A DNA stretch of 64,000 bases from Paraburkholderia haematera (GCF_905220975.1 NZ_CAJNBK010000010.1:1-64000); one strand, 5' to 3'; shown: positions 43,086 through 52,560, counted from the stretch's first letter. A program made the numbers and translations. Notes: generated by a model not told the origin, from the sequence alone.

Positions 43086-44051
43086 TCATTGCACATAGCG
43101 GCGATGCAATGCTGCCGCCACCTCCGCGAATCGGGCGCGCAATTCTGGGGGAGCCAGCACGTCAGCCTCGGTTCCGAAGCGGAGCAACTCCGCGCACGCC
43201 TGCCTGACCGAGCCAACCGGCAGTGTGACTGTGCACCAGCCGTCGGTCGGATCCGGCTCACCGATTTTCGCGGCTGAGCGTGCGAACGGCGTGACAAAGA
43301 CTTCGAGCATCTGCACGCCCCACGGCGACAGGCGCAGCGTCGCTTCATTCGCATGCATTTCTTCGGACAGCCGTTGCGCGCTGTCTTGCCAGTAAGCCGC
43401 CAGATCGAAGGCGGGCGGCCGCTCGAAAATTTCGTCCAGCGTGCTCAATTCGAGAATGCGCGAAATGCGATAGATGCGGATATCCGTGCCGACGCGCCCA
43501 ACCACATACCAGGCCCCGCTTTTCAGCACGATGCCGAGCGGTTCGATCCGGCGAAATTTTTCGGCTTTCCAGCTCTGATAGCGAATCTGCAGCGGATGCT
43601 GCTCCCACACCGCGCTGGCAATCAACGGCAGATTCGCGGGTTGATCCGCATCGGCGAACCAGGCCGGGGCGTCGAGGTGAAAACGCGAACGCATGCGCTC
43701 AGCGGTCGAGCGCATTTCCACTGGCAGCGCGGCAAGCAGCTTGGTTTGCGCGCCGGCCATCACGGCGCCGAGACCGAGTGCCTGCATCGGTCCAGGCAGG
43801 CCCGCGAGGAACAGCGACTCCGCTTCCTGCGACGACAGGCCGTTCAGACGCGTACGGTATCCATCGAGCAGGCGATACCCGCCTTCCGCGCCACGTTCGC
43901 TCTGGACAGGGACGCCCGCGGCGCTCAAGGCGTCGATGTCGCGATAGATCGTGCGCAGAGAGACCGCGCATTCGTGAGCAAGGGACTGCGCGGTCACGCG
44001 TCCGCGCGCTTGCAGGGTCATCAGGATGGAAAGGAGGCGGCTGGCTCTCAT
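43086..44051 (-). CDS. YafY-type HTH and WYL-domain regulator
   Basis: A 321-residue DeoR-like regulator: an N-terminal helix-turn-helix (LLSILMTLQARGRVTAQSLA, then CAVSLRTIYRDIDALSAAGV) and a central WYL domain (QIRYQSWKAEKFRRIEPLGI, then GAWYVVGRV). The start at MRASRLLSI (44051) is typical, but MTTLVRMRASRL at 44069 is also possible. The GST gene is divergent 121 bp away, with a perfect inverted repeat between them, so it probably controls that gene and itself. Confidence 0.88.
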   Translation of the reverse strand: MRASRLLSILMTLQARGRVTAQSLAHECAVSLRTIYRDIDALSAAGVPVQSERGAEGGYRLLDGYRTRLNGLSSQEAESLFLAGLPGPMQALGLGAVMAGAQTKLLAALPVEMRSTAERMRSRFHLDAPAWFADADQPANLPLIASAVWEQHPLQIRYQSWKAEKFRRIEPLGIVLKSGAWYVVGRVGTDIRIYRISRILELSTLDEIFERPPAFDLAAYWQDSAQRLSEEMHANEATLRLSPWGVQMLEVFVTPFARSAAKIGEPDPTDGWCTVTLPVGSVRQACAELLRFGTEADVLAPPELRARFAEVAAALHRRYVQ

Positions 44052-44066
44052 ACGGACAAGTGTAGT

Positions 44067-44093
44067 CATACCTGACACAAACTGACAGGTATG
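44067..44093. promoter_or_regulatory. Inverted repeat between divergent WYL regulator and GST
   Basis: CATACCTG (44067-44074) and CAGGTATG (44086-44093) are perfect 8-bp arms with an 11-bp centre, placed between the regulator start and the GST gene at 44173. A good candidate operator; its use is inferred. Confidence 0.55.
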
Positions 44094-44172
44094 GGCGCTT
44101 AGGATGAGGGCATCCGGCGCCTGACGGACGCTGGCTTTTCCCCACGAGACGCTCACCTGGAAGGCCCACGCC

Positions 44173-44820
44173 ATGACTACCGACCGCACGATCACGCTCT
44201 TTCACTCGCCGCAATGCCGCTCTGTCAGCGCACTCACGCTGCTCGAAGAGCTCGGTGCCCCGTACCAGCTAAAGGTGCTGAACATGAAGGCCGGCGAGCA
44301 GCGCAAGGCGCCGTATCTCGCGATCAATCCGCTCGGCAAGGTGCCGGCGATCCTCCACGGTGACGCGCTGATCACCGAACAGGTCGCCATCTTCATCTAT
44401 CTGGCCGACCTGTTTCCCGAAGCGGGCCTCGCGCCTGCGCTCGACGATCCGTCGCGCGGGCCGTATCTGCGGTGGCTGGTGTACTACGCCGCATGTTACG
44501 AACCGGCGTTGGTCGACAAGGCGATGAAGCGCGAACCCGCGCCGCCCTCCACCTCACCGTACGGCGATTTCGATTCGATGCTCGGCACAGTGACGAGCCA
44601 GTTGGAGGCGTCGCCCTATTTGCTCGGCGACAAGATGTCGGCTGCGGATATTTTGTGGGGTATCGCGCTGCATTGGGGGATGATGTTCAAGCTGGTGCCG
44701 GAAACGCCAGTTGTGCTCGAATATGCTCAGCGCGTCTGTTCGCGGCCGAGCTTTGTGAAGGTGAGCGAGCGGGATGTCGCGCTGGCGGCCGAGCATGAGG
44801 CGGCGGCCAAAGGCGCTTGA
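44173..44820 (+). CDS. Glutathione S-transferase family protein
   Basis: A 215-residue GST. The N-terminal thioredoxin-like domain (~1-80) has TLFHSPQCRSVSALTLLEEL, and glutathione-site residues NPLGKVPAILHGDALITEQV; the C-terminal helical domain follows. It is divergent from the WYL regulator with a shared operator candidate, which suggests induction by a toxic compound or stress. Confidence 0.9.
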   Translation: MTTDRTITLFHSPQCRSVSALTLLEELGAPYQLKVLNMKAGEQRKAPYLAINPLGKVPAILHGDALITEQVAIFIYLADLFPEAGLAPALDDPSRGPYLRWLVYYAACYEPALVDKAMKREPAPPSTSPYGDFDSMLGTVTSQLEASPYLLGDKMSAADILWGIALHWGMMFKLVPETPVVLEYAQRVCSRPSFVKVSERDVALAAEHEAAAKGA

Positions 44821-45034
44821 TGCTGCGGACTGACTGCGGGGCCTGCTCTGGGACTGCTGCGGCGATTTAGGCCGCGCAATGTAGGCGGCGGCCGGTCTGA
44901 TCCGGTGTGCTCCGGTTCAATGCGCCAGGATTTGAGACAATGGGGGCCGCCCGTGAATGTCTTCCCGGGACAACCGGGCGTGCACTGGCCTTTCCAGCAG
45001 GTGCCGGCCCATTGAACAAGAGATGTTTTCAGGT

Positions 45035-45295
45035 ATGAGCAAGACCATATTCATTCCCAGCGTCCCCGGGGCGTCGGAGGAAGACTTTGAAGTGTCGGCG
45101 ACCTCGAAACTGACCGGCTACCGGCGTTTTTTCGGCGTGTTGAAAGTGGTTCGAACCACCGACGGCCGCGTGCTGTTCCCTTTCGACGGCGCGCCGGAAC
45201 TTGGACCTTACGCGACCAAGCTGGAAGCCGTCGCGGCGGCGCAGGTCTATGGCGAGCACATTGTGACCAGCGACCTGGCGCGTCCGGAGTTGTAA
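45035..45295 (+). CDS. Small protein of unknown function
   Basis: An 86-residue protein, MSKTIFIPSVPGASEEDFEV, with SKLTGYRRFFGVLKVVRTTD and a C-terminal LEAVAAAQVYGEHIV helix. The composition and fold look like a compact alpha/beta protein without membrane or signal segments. It resembles uncharacterised Burkholderia proteins. The start could also be at 45023 (MFSGMSK). It ends just before a shared terminator. Confidence 0.6.
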   Translation: MSKTIFIPSVPGASEEDFEVSATSKLTGYRRFFGVLKVVRTTDGRVLFPFDGAPELGPYATKLEAVAAAQVYGEHIVTSDLARPEL

Positions 45296-45366
45296 GCGCC
45301 GGAGCATTAGCGTTTGTTTTGGCGGCCGCGATGGCGGCGGCGAGGCAGTGAGGTCTGTCATCGATG

Positions 45367-45399
45367 AAAAAAAAGGCCGCCCACAGGCGACCGTTTTTT
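45367..45399. terminator. Bidirectional intrinsic terminator
   Basis: GGCCGCC and GGCGACC form the stem (one mismatch on plus, G-U on minus). An A8 run on the left gives the U-tract for glmS (minus) and a T6 run on the right for the small plus-strand gene. Confidence 0.85.
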
Positions 45400-45433
45400 C
45401 AGACAGAAGCTCGCCATAGCGAGCCTATCAACC

Positions 45434-47251
45434 TCACTCCACCGTCACCGACTTCGCCAGGTTGCGCGGCTTATCCACATCCGTGCCTCGCGCACACGCC
45501 GTGTGATACGCCAGCAACTGCAGCGGCACCACGTGCAGAATCGGCGACAGCAAGCCGTAGTGTTCCGGCATCCGGATTACGTGCAGACCTTCGTCATTCA
45601 CGATCTTCGTATCCGCGTCCGCGAACACATAAAGCTCACCGCCGCGCGCCCGCACTTCCTGAATATTCGACTTAAGCTTCTCCAGCAGCGCGTCATTCGG
45701 TGCCACGGTCACGACCGGCATCGCTTCAGTCACGAGCGCCAGCGGCCCGTGCTTCAACTCGCCAGCCGGATACGCTTCCGCGTGAATATAGGAAATCTCC
45801 TTGAGCTTCAACGCGCCTTCGAGCGCGATCGGATAATGCAGGCCGCGCCCGAGGAACAACGCATGTTCCTTGCGCGAGAACTCTTCCGACCACGCGATGA
45901 TCTGCGGCTCCAGCGCCAGCACGCTATTCAACGCAGCCGGCAAGTGACGCAGCAGTTTCAGATACCCGGCTTCCTGCTCCGGGGTCACCTGCCCGCGTAG
46001 CTTACCGAGCGTCGCGGCCAGCACGAACAGCGCAACCAGTTGCGTCGTGAACGCCTTCGTCGACGCCACGCCGATCTCGCGACCCGCGTGGGTCAGGAAC
46101 GACAGTTCCGTCTGGCGCACCATCGCGCTCGTCCCGACGTTGCACACCGCGAGCGTATGTTTATGCCCGAGCGCCTGCGCGTGCTTGAGCGCCGCCAGCG
46201 TGTCGGCCGTTTCGCCCGACTGCGAGATCACCACCACCAGCGACTTCGGATTCGGCACCGACTCGCGGTAGCGATACTCGCTGGCAATTTCCACCTGGGT
46301 CGGGATCTTCGCGACCGACTCGAGCCAGTACTTCGCGGTCAGCCCCGAGTAGTAGCTCGTGCCGCACGCCAGAATCAGCAGGTTGTCGATGTCCGCGAAC
46401 ACCTTGTCGGCGCCCTCGCCGAATAGCGACGCGTCGAACGAATCGGCTTGCGGGATCGTGTCGGTAATCGCACGCGGCTGCTCGAAAATTTCCTTCTGCA
46501 TGAAGTGACGATACGGGCCGAGTTCGACCGCGCCGCCATACGCCGCGACCTGACGCACTTCGCGCTGCGCTTCGTTGCCGTCGCGATCGGCGATACGCAC
46601 GCCTTCGAGCGACAGTTCGCAGACGTCGCCTTCTTCCAGGAAGATGAAGCGTTCGGTGCTGCCGGCAAGCGCCAACGCATCCGAAGCGAGGAAGTTCTCG
46701 CCGTTGCCGAGTCCCACCACCAGCGGCGAACCTTGCCGCGCGCCAACCACCGTATGCGGCTGAACTTTGTGCAGCACCGCGATCGCGTACGCGCCGTGCA
46801 ACTGCGTGACGGCTTCACGCACCGCCGCGAACAGGTCGCCGCGATACAGGCTGTGAATCAGGTGAGCAATAACCTCTGTGTCGGTCTGCGAGACAAACGT
46901 GTAACCCTTGCCCCGCAACATTTCCCGCAGCGATTCGTAGTTCTCGATGATGCCGTTGTGTACCAACGCAAGCTCATCTTTCGAGAAGATCGGGTGGGCG
47001 TTATCGGTCACCGGCGCGCCGTGCGTCGCCCAGCGCGTATGCGCGATACCCGTGATGCCTTCAAGGTGGCTCTCATGCACCTGCTCGTCCAGATCGGCAA
47101 CGCGCGCTACGCTGCGAGCACGACGCGGCCCGCTGTCGCCGAGAACGGCCACGCCGCAGGAATCGTAGCCGCGATACTCGAGGCGACGCAGTCCTTCGAT
47201 CAGGACGGGAACGATATTACGTTGCGCAACCGCGCCGACAATGCCACACAT
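45434..47251 (-). CDS. glmS: Glucosamine-6-phosphate synthase
   Basis: A 605-residue enzyme that makes glucosamine-6-phosphate from fructose-6-phosphate and glutamine. The N-terminal amidotransferase domain starts MCGIVGAVAQRN with the Cys nucleophile just after Met. The C-terminal half has two SIS domains (ILACGTSYYSGLTAKYWLES and ALFLGRGLHYPIALEGALKL) and ends KSVTVE. It follows glmU on the minus strand, 60 bp apart. A glmS ribozyme-type leader was not seen. Confidence 0.97.
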   Translation of the reverse strand: MCGIVGAVAQRNIVPVLIEGLRRLEYRGYDSCGVAVLGDSGPRRARSVARVADLDEQVHESHLEGITGIAHTRWATHGAPVTDNAHPIFSKDELALVHNGIIENYESLREMLRGKGYTFVSQTDTEVIAHLIHSLYRGDLFAAVREAVTQLHGAYAIAVLHKVQPHTVVGARQGSPLVVGLGNGENFLASDALALAGSTERFIFLEEGDVCELSLEGVRIADRDGNEAQREVRQVAAYGGAVELGPYRHFMQKEIFEQPRAITDTIPQADSFDASLFGEGADKVFADIDNLLILACGTSYYSGLTAKYWLESVAKIPTQVEIASEYRYRESVPNPKSLVVVISQSGETADTLAALKHAQALGHKHTLAVCNVGTSAMVRQTELSFLTHAGREIGVASTKAFTTQLVALFVLAATLGKLRGQVTPEQEAGYLKLLRHLPAALNSVLALEPQIIAWSEEFSRKEHALFLGRGLHYPIALEGALKLKEISYIHAEAYPAGELKHGPLALVTEAMPVVTVAPNDALLEKLKSNIQEVRARGGELYVFADADTKIVNDEGLHVIRMPEHYGLLSPILHVVPLQLLAYHTACARGTDVDKPRNLAKSVTVE

Positions 47252-47311
47252 GGCTTATTCCTTTTCAGTGCTGGGTTTCAGGGAGCGCGCCTCGGGCGCG
47301 CGTCACGCCCA

Positions 47312-48673
47312 TCAACTTTTCTTCTTGGCCGGGCGTACATAGCCCGGCTTGCTTGTTTGGGTCTTGTCGTTCAGGACCAGCATGTCTTCTTCAACGTCCT
47401 TCCAGACCGTTGTGCCCGCAGCGATCGTCACGCCGCGCTTCACGCGCACGGGCGCAACGAGTTGCGTGTCGGAGCCGACAAACACATCGTCCTCAATGAT
47501 CGTGCGAAATTTGTTCGCGCCGTCGTAGTTGCAGGTGATGGTACCCGCGCCGATATTCACGCGCGCCCCGATATCCGCATCGCCGATATACGTGAGGTGG
47601 TTTGCCTTCGAGCCATGGCCCAACACCGCGTTCTTGACTTCGACGAAGTTGCCGACGTGCGATTCGTCCTGCAACAACGCGCCCGGACGCAGCCGCGCAT
47701 AGGGGCCGAGCACGACGTTCGCCCCGACTTCCGCGCCTTCGATGTGCGTGAACGCGTCGATGCGCGTACCGGCCCCGATCTTCGCATTGCGGATGACGCA
47801 ATTTGGCCCGACCGTCACGTTGTCGGCCAGCGTGACGCGGCCTTCGAATACGCAGTTCACGTCAATCGAGACGTCGCGGCCGCATTCGAGCGTGCCGCGC
47901 ACGTCGAGGCGAGCCGGGTCGGCAAGCGTCACGCCCGCGACCAGCAGCGCTTCCGCGACATTGTGCTGATGAATCCGTTCGAGTTCGGCTAGCTGCTGCT
48001 TGCTATTCACGCCGAGCGTTTCCCACTCTTCGTCAGGCTGGGTGGTGACGACTTCGAGTCCCGCCTCGATCGCCATTTCGACCGCGTCGGTCAGGTAAAA
48101 CTCGCCCTGCGCGTTGTCGTTCTTCAACGCCGCGAGCCAGCCGCCAAGGCGCCCGGTCGGCGCGACGATGATGCCGGTGTTGATCTCCGCGATCTTGAGC
48201 TGCTCGGGCGTTGCGTCTTTCTGTTCGACAATGCGCGACACCTTGCCGTGCTGATCGCGCACGATGCGGCCGTAGCCGCTGGGGTCGTCGAGCGTGACGG
48301 TGAGCACGCCGTAGCCGTCGCGGCCCGCGCGATGGGTCAGCGCCTGCAGCGTGCTGGCGCGCGTGAGCGGCACATCGCCGTACAGCACCAGCGTGGGTTC
48401 GGACGGATCGAGCAAGGGCAGCGCCTGCTGCACCGCGTGGCCCGTGCCGAGTTGCTGCTCCTGCGCGGCGAACTGGACGTCCGGCGCCGCTACCGCTTGA
48501 CGCACGGCTTCGGCGCCATGACCGACCACCACGACCAGACGCGTGGGCTTGAGCGCACGAGCAGTGTCGATGACATGAGCGAGGAGCGGCCGGCCGGCCA
48601 GAGGATGGAGCACCTTGGGAAGCGCGGACCGCATGCGCTTACCGGTGCCTGCCGCCAAAATAACGATGTTCAT
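47312..48673 (-). CDS. glmU: Bifunctional GlmU uridyltransferase/acetyltransferase
   Basis: A 453-residue enzyme making UDP-N-acetylglucosamine. The N-terminal nucleotidyl-transferase has VILAAGTGKRMRSALPKVLH, and the C-terminal half has left-handed beta-helix hexapeptides and the acetyltransferase site (FVEVKNAVLGHGSKANHLTY). It is upstream of glmS, 60 bp apart, and both act in one pathway to cell-wall precursors; a shared transcript is likely. Confidence 0.97.
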   Translation of the reverse strand: MNIVILAAGTGKRMRSALPKVLHPLAGRPLLAHVIDTARALKPTRLVVVVGHGAEAVRQAVAAPDVQFAAQEQQLGTGHAVQQALPLLDPSEPTLVLYGDVPLTRASTLQALTHRAGRDGYGVLTVTLDDPSGYGRIVRDQHGKVSRIVEQKDATPEQLKIAEINTGIIVAPTGRLGGWLAALKNDNAQGEFYLTDAVEMAIEAGLEVVTTQPDEEWETLGVNSKQQLAELERIHQHNVAEALLVAGVTLADPARLDVRGTLECGRDVSIDVNCVFEGRVTLADNVTVGPNCVIRNAKIGAGTRIDAFTHIEGAEVGANVVLGPYARLRPGALLQDESHVGNFVEVKNAVLGHGSKANHLTYIGDADIGARVNIGAGTITCNYDGANKFRTIIEDDVFVGSDTQLVAPVRVKRGVTIAAGTTVWKDVEEDMLVLNDKTQTSKPGYVRPAKKKS

Positions 48674-48816
48674 GGCGTCGGCAATCAGACGAGTTTGGAG
48701 CCGACGATTCTATCACGCAGCCTATGACGGCAAAGGCCGCCGGCGCGGCCTTACAACGAGCGGAAATGCGTGAAATCGCACATTTCCCGCGTGCTTTTTG
48801 CCTGTCCCCGCGCCGC

Positions 48817-49815
48817 TCACATATCGTCGAACTGGACGATCGAGATCGGTTTCGATCCGTTGAGCAACGCGCCGTCACCGGTGTCGGTCGAACACGGCTC
48901 TTCGTCGAAGGCGATATCGCCTTGCGGATCCGCCTCGCCGCTTGCGCGCAGGCCGGCGAACGGGAACAGCTTGTGATCCATCAGGTGCGACGGCACGATG
49001 TTCGACAACGCATTGAACATGTTCTCGATGCGGCCCGGGAAGCGCTTCTCCCAATCGCGGATCAGCGCTTTCATTTCCGCGCGTTTCAGGTTCGGCTGGC
49101 TGCCGCACAGGTTGCACGGAATGATCGGGAATTCGCGCAGCTCGGCGTACTTTTCCAGATCGGTTTCCTTCACGTAGGCGAGCGGGCGGATCACGATGTT
49201 CTTGCCGTCGTCCGATTGCAGCTTGGGCGGCATGCCCTTCAGCTTGCCGCCGTAGAACATGTTCAGCAGCAGCGTTTGCAGAATGTCGTCGCGATGATGG
49301 CCGAGCGCGATCTTGGTCGCGCCGAGCTCGCCCGCCACGCGATACAGAATGCCGCGCCGCAGCCGCGAGCACAGCGAGCAGGTGGTCTTACCTTCCGGCA
49401 CCAACCGCTTGACGATGCTGTACGTATCCTGGTTCTCGATGTGAAACGGGATGTCGAGCTGCTTCAGGTACTCGGGCAGCACGTGCTCCGGAAAGCCCGG
49501 CTGCTTCTGGTCGAGATTCACCGCAACAATGTCGAAGTTGATCGGCGCGCGTTCGCGCAACCGCATCAGGATCTCGAGCATCGCGTAGCTGTCCTTGCCG
49601 CCCGACAGGCACACCATCACCTTGTCGCCTTCCTCGATCATATTGAAGTCGCCGATCGCCTCACCGACCTGGCGCGCGAGCCGCTTGAACAGCTTGTTGT
49701 TCTCGTAGGCTTCTTTCTGCTCGCGGCGCGTAAGCGGCGCCTTGCCGGTGGGGGCGTGCGCGGACTCGCCTGCCTCAGGGGCCGCAGTGCCGTTCAGGAT
49801 TTCCTGAGCATTCAT
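48817..49815 (-). CDS. ttcA: tRNA 2-thiocytidine(32) synthetase TtcA
   Basis: A 332-residue tRNA-thiolation enzyme that puts sulfur on C32 of some tRNAs. The PP-loop is VCLSGGKDSYAMLEIL, and the Fe-S cysteine pair is in KTTCSLCSRLRRG, with a third cysteine in PCNLCGSQPNLKR. The C-terminus is extended but otherwise normal. It lies downstream of folB, with only 3 bp between (49815 start, 49819 stop). Confidence 0.95.
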   Translation of the reverse strand: MNAQEILNGTAAPEAGESAHAPTGKAPLTRREQKEAYENNKLFKRLARQVGEAIGDFNMIEEGDKVMVCLSGGKDSYAMLEILMRLRERAPINFDIVAVNLDQKQPGFPEHVLPEYLKQLDIPFHIENQDTYSIVKRLVPEGKTTCSLCSRLRRGILYRVAGELGATKIALGHHRDDILQTLLLNMFYGGKLKGMPPKLQSDDGKNIVIRPLAYVKETDLEKYAELREFPIIPCNLCGSQPNLKRAEMKALIRDWEKRFPGRIENMFNALSNIVPSHLMDHKLFPFAGLRASGEADPQGDIAFDEEPCSTDTGDGALLNGSKPISIVQFDDM

Positions 49816-49818
49816 GGC

Positions 49819-50214
49819 TCAATCCTCTTTGATTCGGAAGACTTCGACGCCCACCGCGTCGCAGTCGGGATAGACATCCGGTTTTTCCGTCGACACACAC
49901 ACCGCGCGCACCTGCGGATGATCGAGCAGGGCCGTGACGAGGTCGTCGCAGAGAGTTTCCTGCAGGTGAATATGACCTTGTTCGACGCGGCGCGCGATGG
50001 TCGAGCGCATGAAGTCGTAATCGACGACTTCATGCAATTTGTCCTGAACCGGCGTGGACATCGCGAGCGGCACGAACAGTTCGACGTTGATCACGACGCG
50101 CTGTTCGCCGCGCTTTTCGAAGTCGTGCACGCCGATATTGATGTGCACTTCGTAATTGCGCAGAAAGAGCCGGCGGCAATCGGCGAGCCGGGGATGCGAA
50201 AGAGCGGCAAACAT
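49819..50214 (-). CDS. folB: Dihydroneopterin aldolase
   Basis: A 131-residue FolB of folate synthesis (dihydroneopterin to 6-hydroxymethyl-dihydropterin). Features are FLRNYEVHINIGVHDFEKRG and QETLCDDLVTALLDH. The start MFAALSHPRLADC at 50214 is a normal FolB beginning; the frame extends to 50295 without support. It lies between a FolM-like reductase and ttcA. Confidence 0.92.
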   Translation of the reverse strand: MFAALSHPRLADCRRLFLRNYEVHINIGVHDFEKRGEQRVVINVELFVPLAMSTPVQDKLHEVVDYDFMRSTIARRVEQGHIHLQETLCDDLVTALLDHPQVRAVCVSTEKPDVYPDCDAVGVEVFRIKED

Positions 50215-50311
50215 GTTCGTTCCAGTCGAAAAAAGCGTGCGGGGCACGCAAAGGGACGCTTCAACGCGCGAACGGCCGCCGGCTTTGGCCGGCAACCAGC
50301 ACGCACGCCAA

Positions 50312-51130
50312 TCAGGCGCCCGTCAAAAACATAACGTCGCGCGGCAGCGGCACAAGGTGCTGCCCGCCGTCGACCACCAGCGTCGTTCCGGTGACGCCCG
50401 CTGCATCGGCGAGATACAGCGCGGCGGCGACAATATCCTCCGGCCGCGACGCGCGGCCCAAAGGCGTAGTTCGGTGAGCAGCTTCAAAATCAGCCGGCGT
50501 TTGATCGCCGGATTGCATCGTCAGACCGGGCGCTAGCCCAACCACACGCACTTTCGGCGCCAACGCCTGCGCCAATGCAACCGTCGCCGTCTGCAACGCT
50601 GCTTTTGACAGCGTGTACGACAGGTAGTCCGGATTCATGTTGTAGAGCTTCTGGTCCAGCACGTTGATAACCACGCTGCGCTGGCTTTCATCGGTGCGCG
50701 CGGCTTCCGGCGTGGCCTCGAACAGCATACGCGCCAACACGAGCGGCGCGCCGAGATTCATCGCCGTCAACTTCAGCAAAAGGTCGTAACCGACGTTGCT
50801 CGCCGTGTCTTCTTCGAAGCGCGACGCATTGTTGACGATACAGAGCGGGCGGCCCAGCGCGGCAACACAGGCTGGCATGAGCTGCTCGACCTGGGCTTCG
50901 TCGCCCAATTCCGCGTGCAGCGCCACCGCCCGGCGGCCCAAGGCGACGATTTCCGCGACCACTTCGTCGGCTTCCTTGCGCGACGCGCCGTAATGGACCG
51001 CCACGTCCCAGCCGCGCGCGGCGAAACCGAGCGCGAGCGAGCGCCCGATGCGGCGGGCGGCGCCGGTAATCAGCACGATGCGCGGCGTTTCAGGCGCGTG
51101 GGCGGCGGCGGTGTCCAGAGGGGCGGTCAT
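50312..51130 (-). CDS. Short-chain dehydrogenase, probable FolM-like pteridine reductase
   Basis: A 272-residue SDR. The nucleotide site is LITGAARRIGRSLALGFAAR, with NNAS (in CIVNNASRFEED) and the catalytic YxxxK region YLSYTLSKAALQ. The Arg-rich loop after the first strand (GASRK) suits NADPH. Pteridine or dihydromonapterin reductases (FolM) look like this, and folB 97 bp downstream supports a folate role. A general SDR remains possible. Confidence 0.8.
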   Translation of the reverse strand: MTAPLDTAAAHAPETPRIVLITGAARRIGRSLALGFAARGWDVAVHYGASRKEADEVVAEIVALGRRAVALHAELGDEAQVEQLMPACVAALGRPLCIVNNASRFEEDTASNVGYDLLLKLTAMNLGAPLVLARMLFEATPEAARTDESQRSVVINVLDQKLYNMNPDYLSYTLSKAALQTATVALAQALAPKVRVVGLAPGLTMQSGDQTPADFEAAHRTTPLGRASRPEDIVAAALYLADAAGVTGTTLVVDGGQHLVPLPRDVMFLTGA

Positions 51131-51143
51131 TTACAATGTGGGG

Positions 51144-52334
51144 ATGAATCCGAAAGCTCACCAACCCGATAGTTTACCTGCTCCCGGCCCGAGCGCGCTT
51201 GCGCAGTCCGAAGCGCTGGTCGCGCAGATCCGTGCGGAGCTCGAAGCAGCAGGCGGCTGGCTGCCCTTCGACCGCTATATGGAGCGCGCGCTTTACGCGC
51301 CGGGACTCGGCTATTACAGCGGCGGCGCCCGCAAATTCGGCCTGCGCGGCGACGATGGCAGCGACTTCGTTACGGCGCCGGAAATGTCGCCGCTATTCGC
51401 CGAAACGCTGGCGCGCCCGCTCGCCGAGGCATTGCAGGCAAGCGGCACGCGCGACGTGATGGAATTCGGCGCCGGTACGGGCAAACTCGCCGCCGGCTTG
51501 CTGAACGCGCTCGACGCGCTGGGTGTCGAGTTCGACAGCTACGCGATCGTGGATTTATCGGGTGAGTTGCGCGAGCGCCAACGCGAGACGATCGAGGCCG
51601 CGGCCCCTGCGCTGGCCGCGAAGGTACGCTGGCTGGACGCATTGCCGGAAAGTTTTGCAGGCGTGGTGATCGGCAACGAGGTGTTGGACGCAATGCCCGT
51701 GCGGCTTTTTTCCCTTACCGGCGGCGCCTGGCACGAGCGCGGCGTGGTGTGGCGCGATGAGGTTTTTGCGTTCGACGACCGTCTGCCATCGGAAGCTGCG
51801 GACTTTGCGTTGCTGGCTGAAATCGAAACTGCCGGCAACGACTACGTCACTGAAACGCACGACGCTGCCCGTGCGTTCACGCGGACGATTTGCACCATGC
51901 TCACGCGTGGCGCGGCGTTCTTTATCGATTATGGTTTTCCGTGTCACGAGTACTACCATGAGCAGCGCGCGCAGGGTACGTTGATGTGCCATTACCGGCA
52001 CCGGGCGCATGGTGATCCGTTTGTTTATCCGGGCTTACAGGACATCACGGCGCACGTGGAATTTACCGGCATTGCCGAAGCTGGCGTCGAGGCGGGGGCG
52101 GACTTATTGGGGTTCACTTCGCAGGCGCGGTTCTTGTTGAATGCGGGGATTACCGAGGCGTTATCGGCGCTCGATCCTTCTGACACGGCGAGGTTTTTGC
52201 CTGCGGCGAATGCGGTGCAGAAATTGTTGTCTGAAGCCGAGATGGGCGAGCTGTTCAAAGTGATCGCGTTTTCGCGCGGACTGGATGACACGTTGCAGGC
52301 GTTTGCCGGCGGCGACCGGTCACATACGCTTTGA
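51144..52334 (+). CDS. MidA/NDUFAF7-family SAM-dependent methyltransferase
   Basis: A 396-residue protein. The family signature is YMERALYAPGLGYYSGGARK, then the SAM-binding core VMEFGAGTGKLAAGLLNAL and the second stretch VIGNEVLDAMPVRLFSLTGG. Relatives methylate an arginine in complex I (NDUFAF7) in mitochondria; the bacterial target is not settled. It is divergent from the FolM-like gene, 13 bp between the starts. Confidence 0.88.
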   Translation: MNPKAHQPDSLPAPGPSALAQSEALVAQIRAELEAAGGWLPFDRYMERALYAPGLGYYSGGARKFGLRGDDGSDFVTAPEMSPLFAETLARPLAEALQASGTRDVMEFGAGTGKLAAGLLNALDALGVEFDSYAIVDLSGELRERQRETIEAAAPALAAKVRWLDALPESFAGVVIGNEVLDAMPVRLFSLTGGAWHERGVVWRDEVFAFDDRLPSEAADFALLAEIETAGNDYVTETHDAARAFTRTICTMLTRGAAFFIDYGFPCHEYYHEQRAQGTLMCHYRHRAHGDPFVYPGLQDITAHVEFTGIAEAGVEAGADLLGFTSQARFLLNAGITEALSALDPSDTARFLPAANAVQKLLSEAEMGELFKVIAFSRGLDDTLQAFAGGDRSHTL

Positions 52335-52356
52335 TTTTTTGCCTTAGGGATTTGTG

Positions 52357-52554
52357 ATGATCCGCTGGCTGTTGACTACGTTTGTGGCGGTGGCGGTGTT
52401 GTCGGCCTGCTGGCCGTGGCTCAGGAAGATCGGGATTGGGCGGATGCCTGGTGATGTGACATTGCGCCTCTTCGGGCGGGAGTATCCGTTTCCGTTTATG
52501 TCGACGTTGGTGCTTTCTATGGTTTTGTCGATTCTTGCCAGGGTTTTGGCTTAG
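52357..52554 (+). CDS. DUF2905 membrane protein
   Basis: A 65-residue inner-membrane protein with two hydrophobic segments (MIRWLLTTFVAVAVLSACWP and STLVLSMVLSILARVLA), joined by a loop IGRMPGDVTL. The GRMPGD motif is characteristic of DUF2905. Function unknown. The upstream frame starts at GTG (52354), one codon earlier. It follows the MidA gene by 22 bp, and the left inverted-repeat arm begins 7 bp after its stop. Confidence 0.8.
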   Translation: MIRWLLTTFVAVAVLSACWPWLRKIGIGRMPGDVTLRLFGREYPFPFMSTLVLSMVLSILARVLA

Positions 52555-52560
52555 CGGCGC

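Noticed and set aside
47252..47311. Possible glmS ribozyme upstream of glmS
   Set aside because: The 60-bp gap has no such fold, and this ribozyme is not expected in proteobacteria.
46448..47992. 514-residue plus-strand open frame
   Set aside because: Antisense to glmS and glmU, both clear housekeeping genes.
48724..50334. 536-residue plus-strand open frame
   Set aside because: Antisense to ttcA and folB; no ribosome-binding site or conserved motif.
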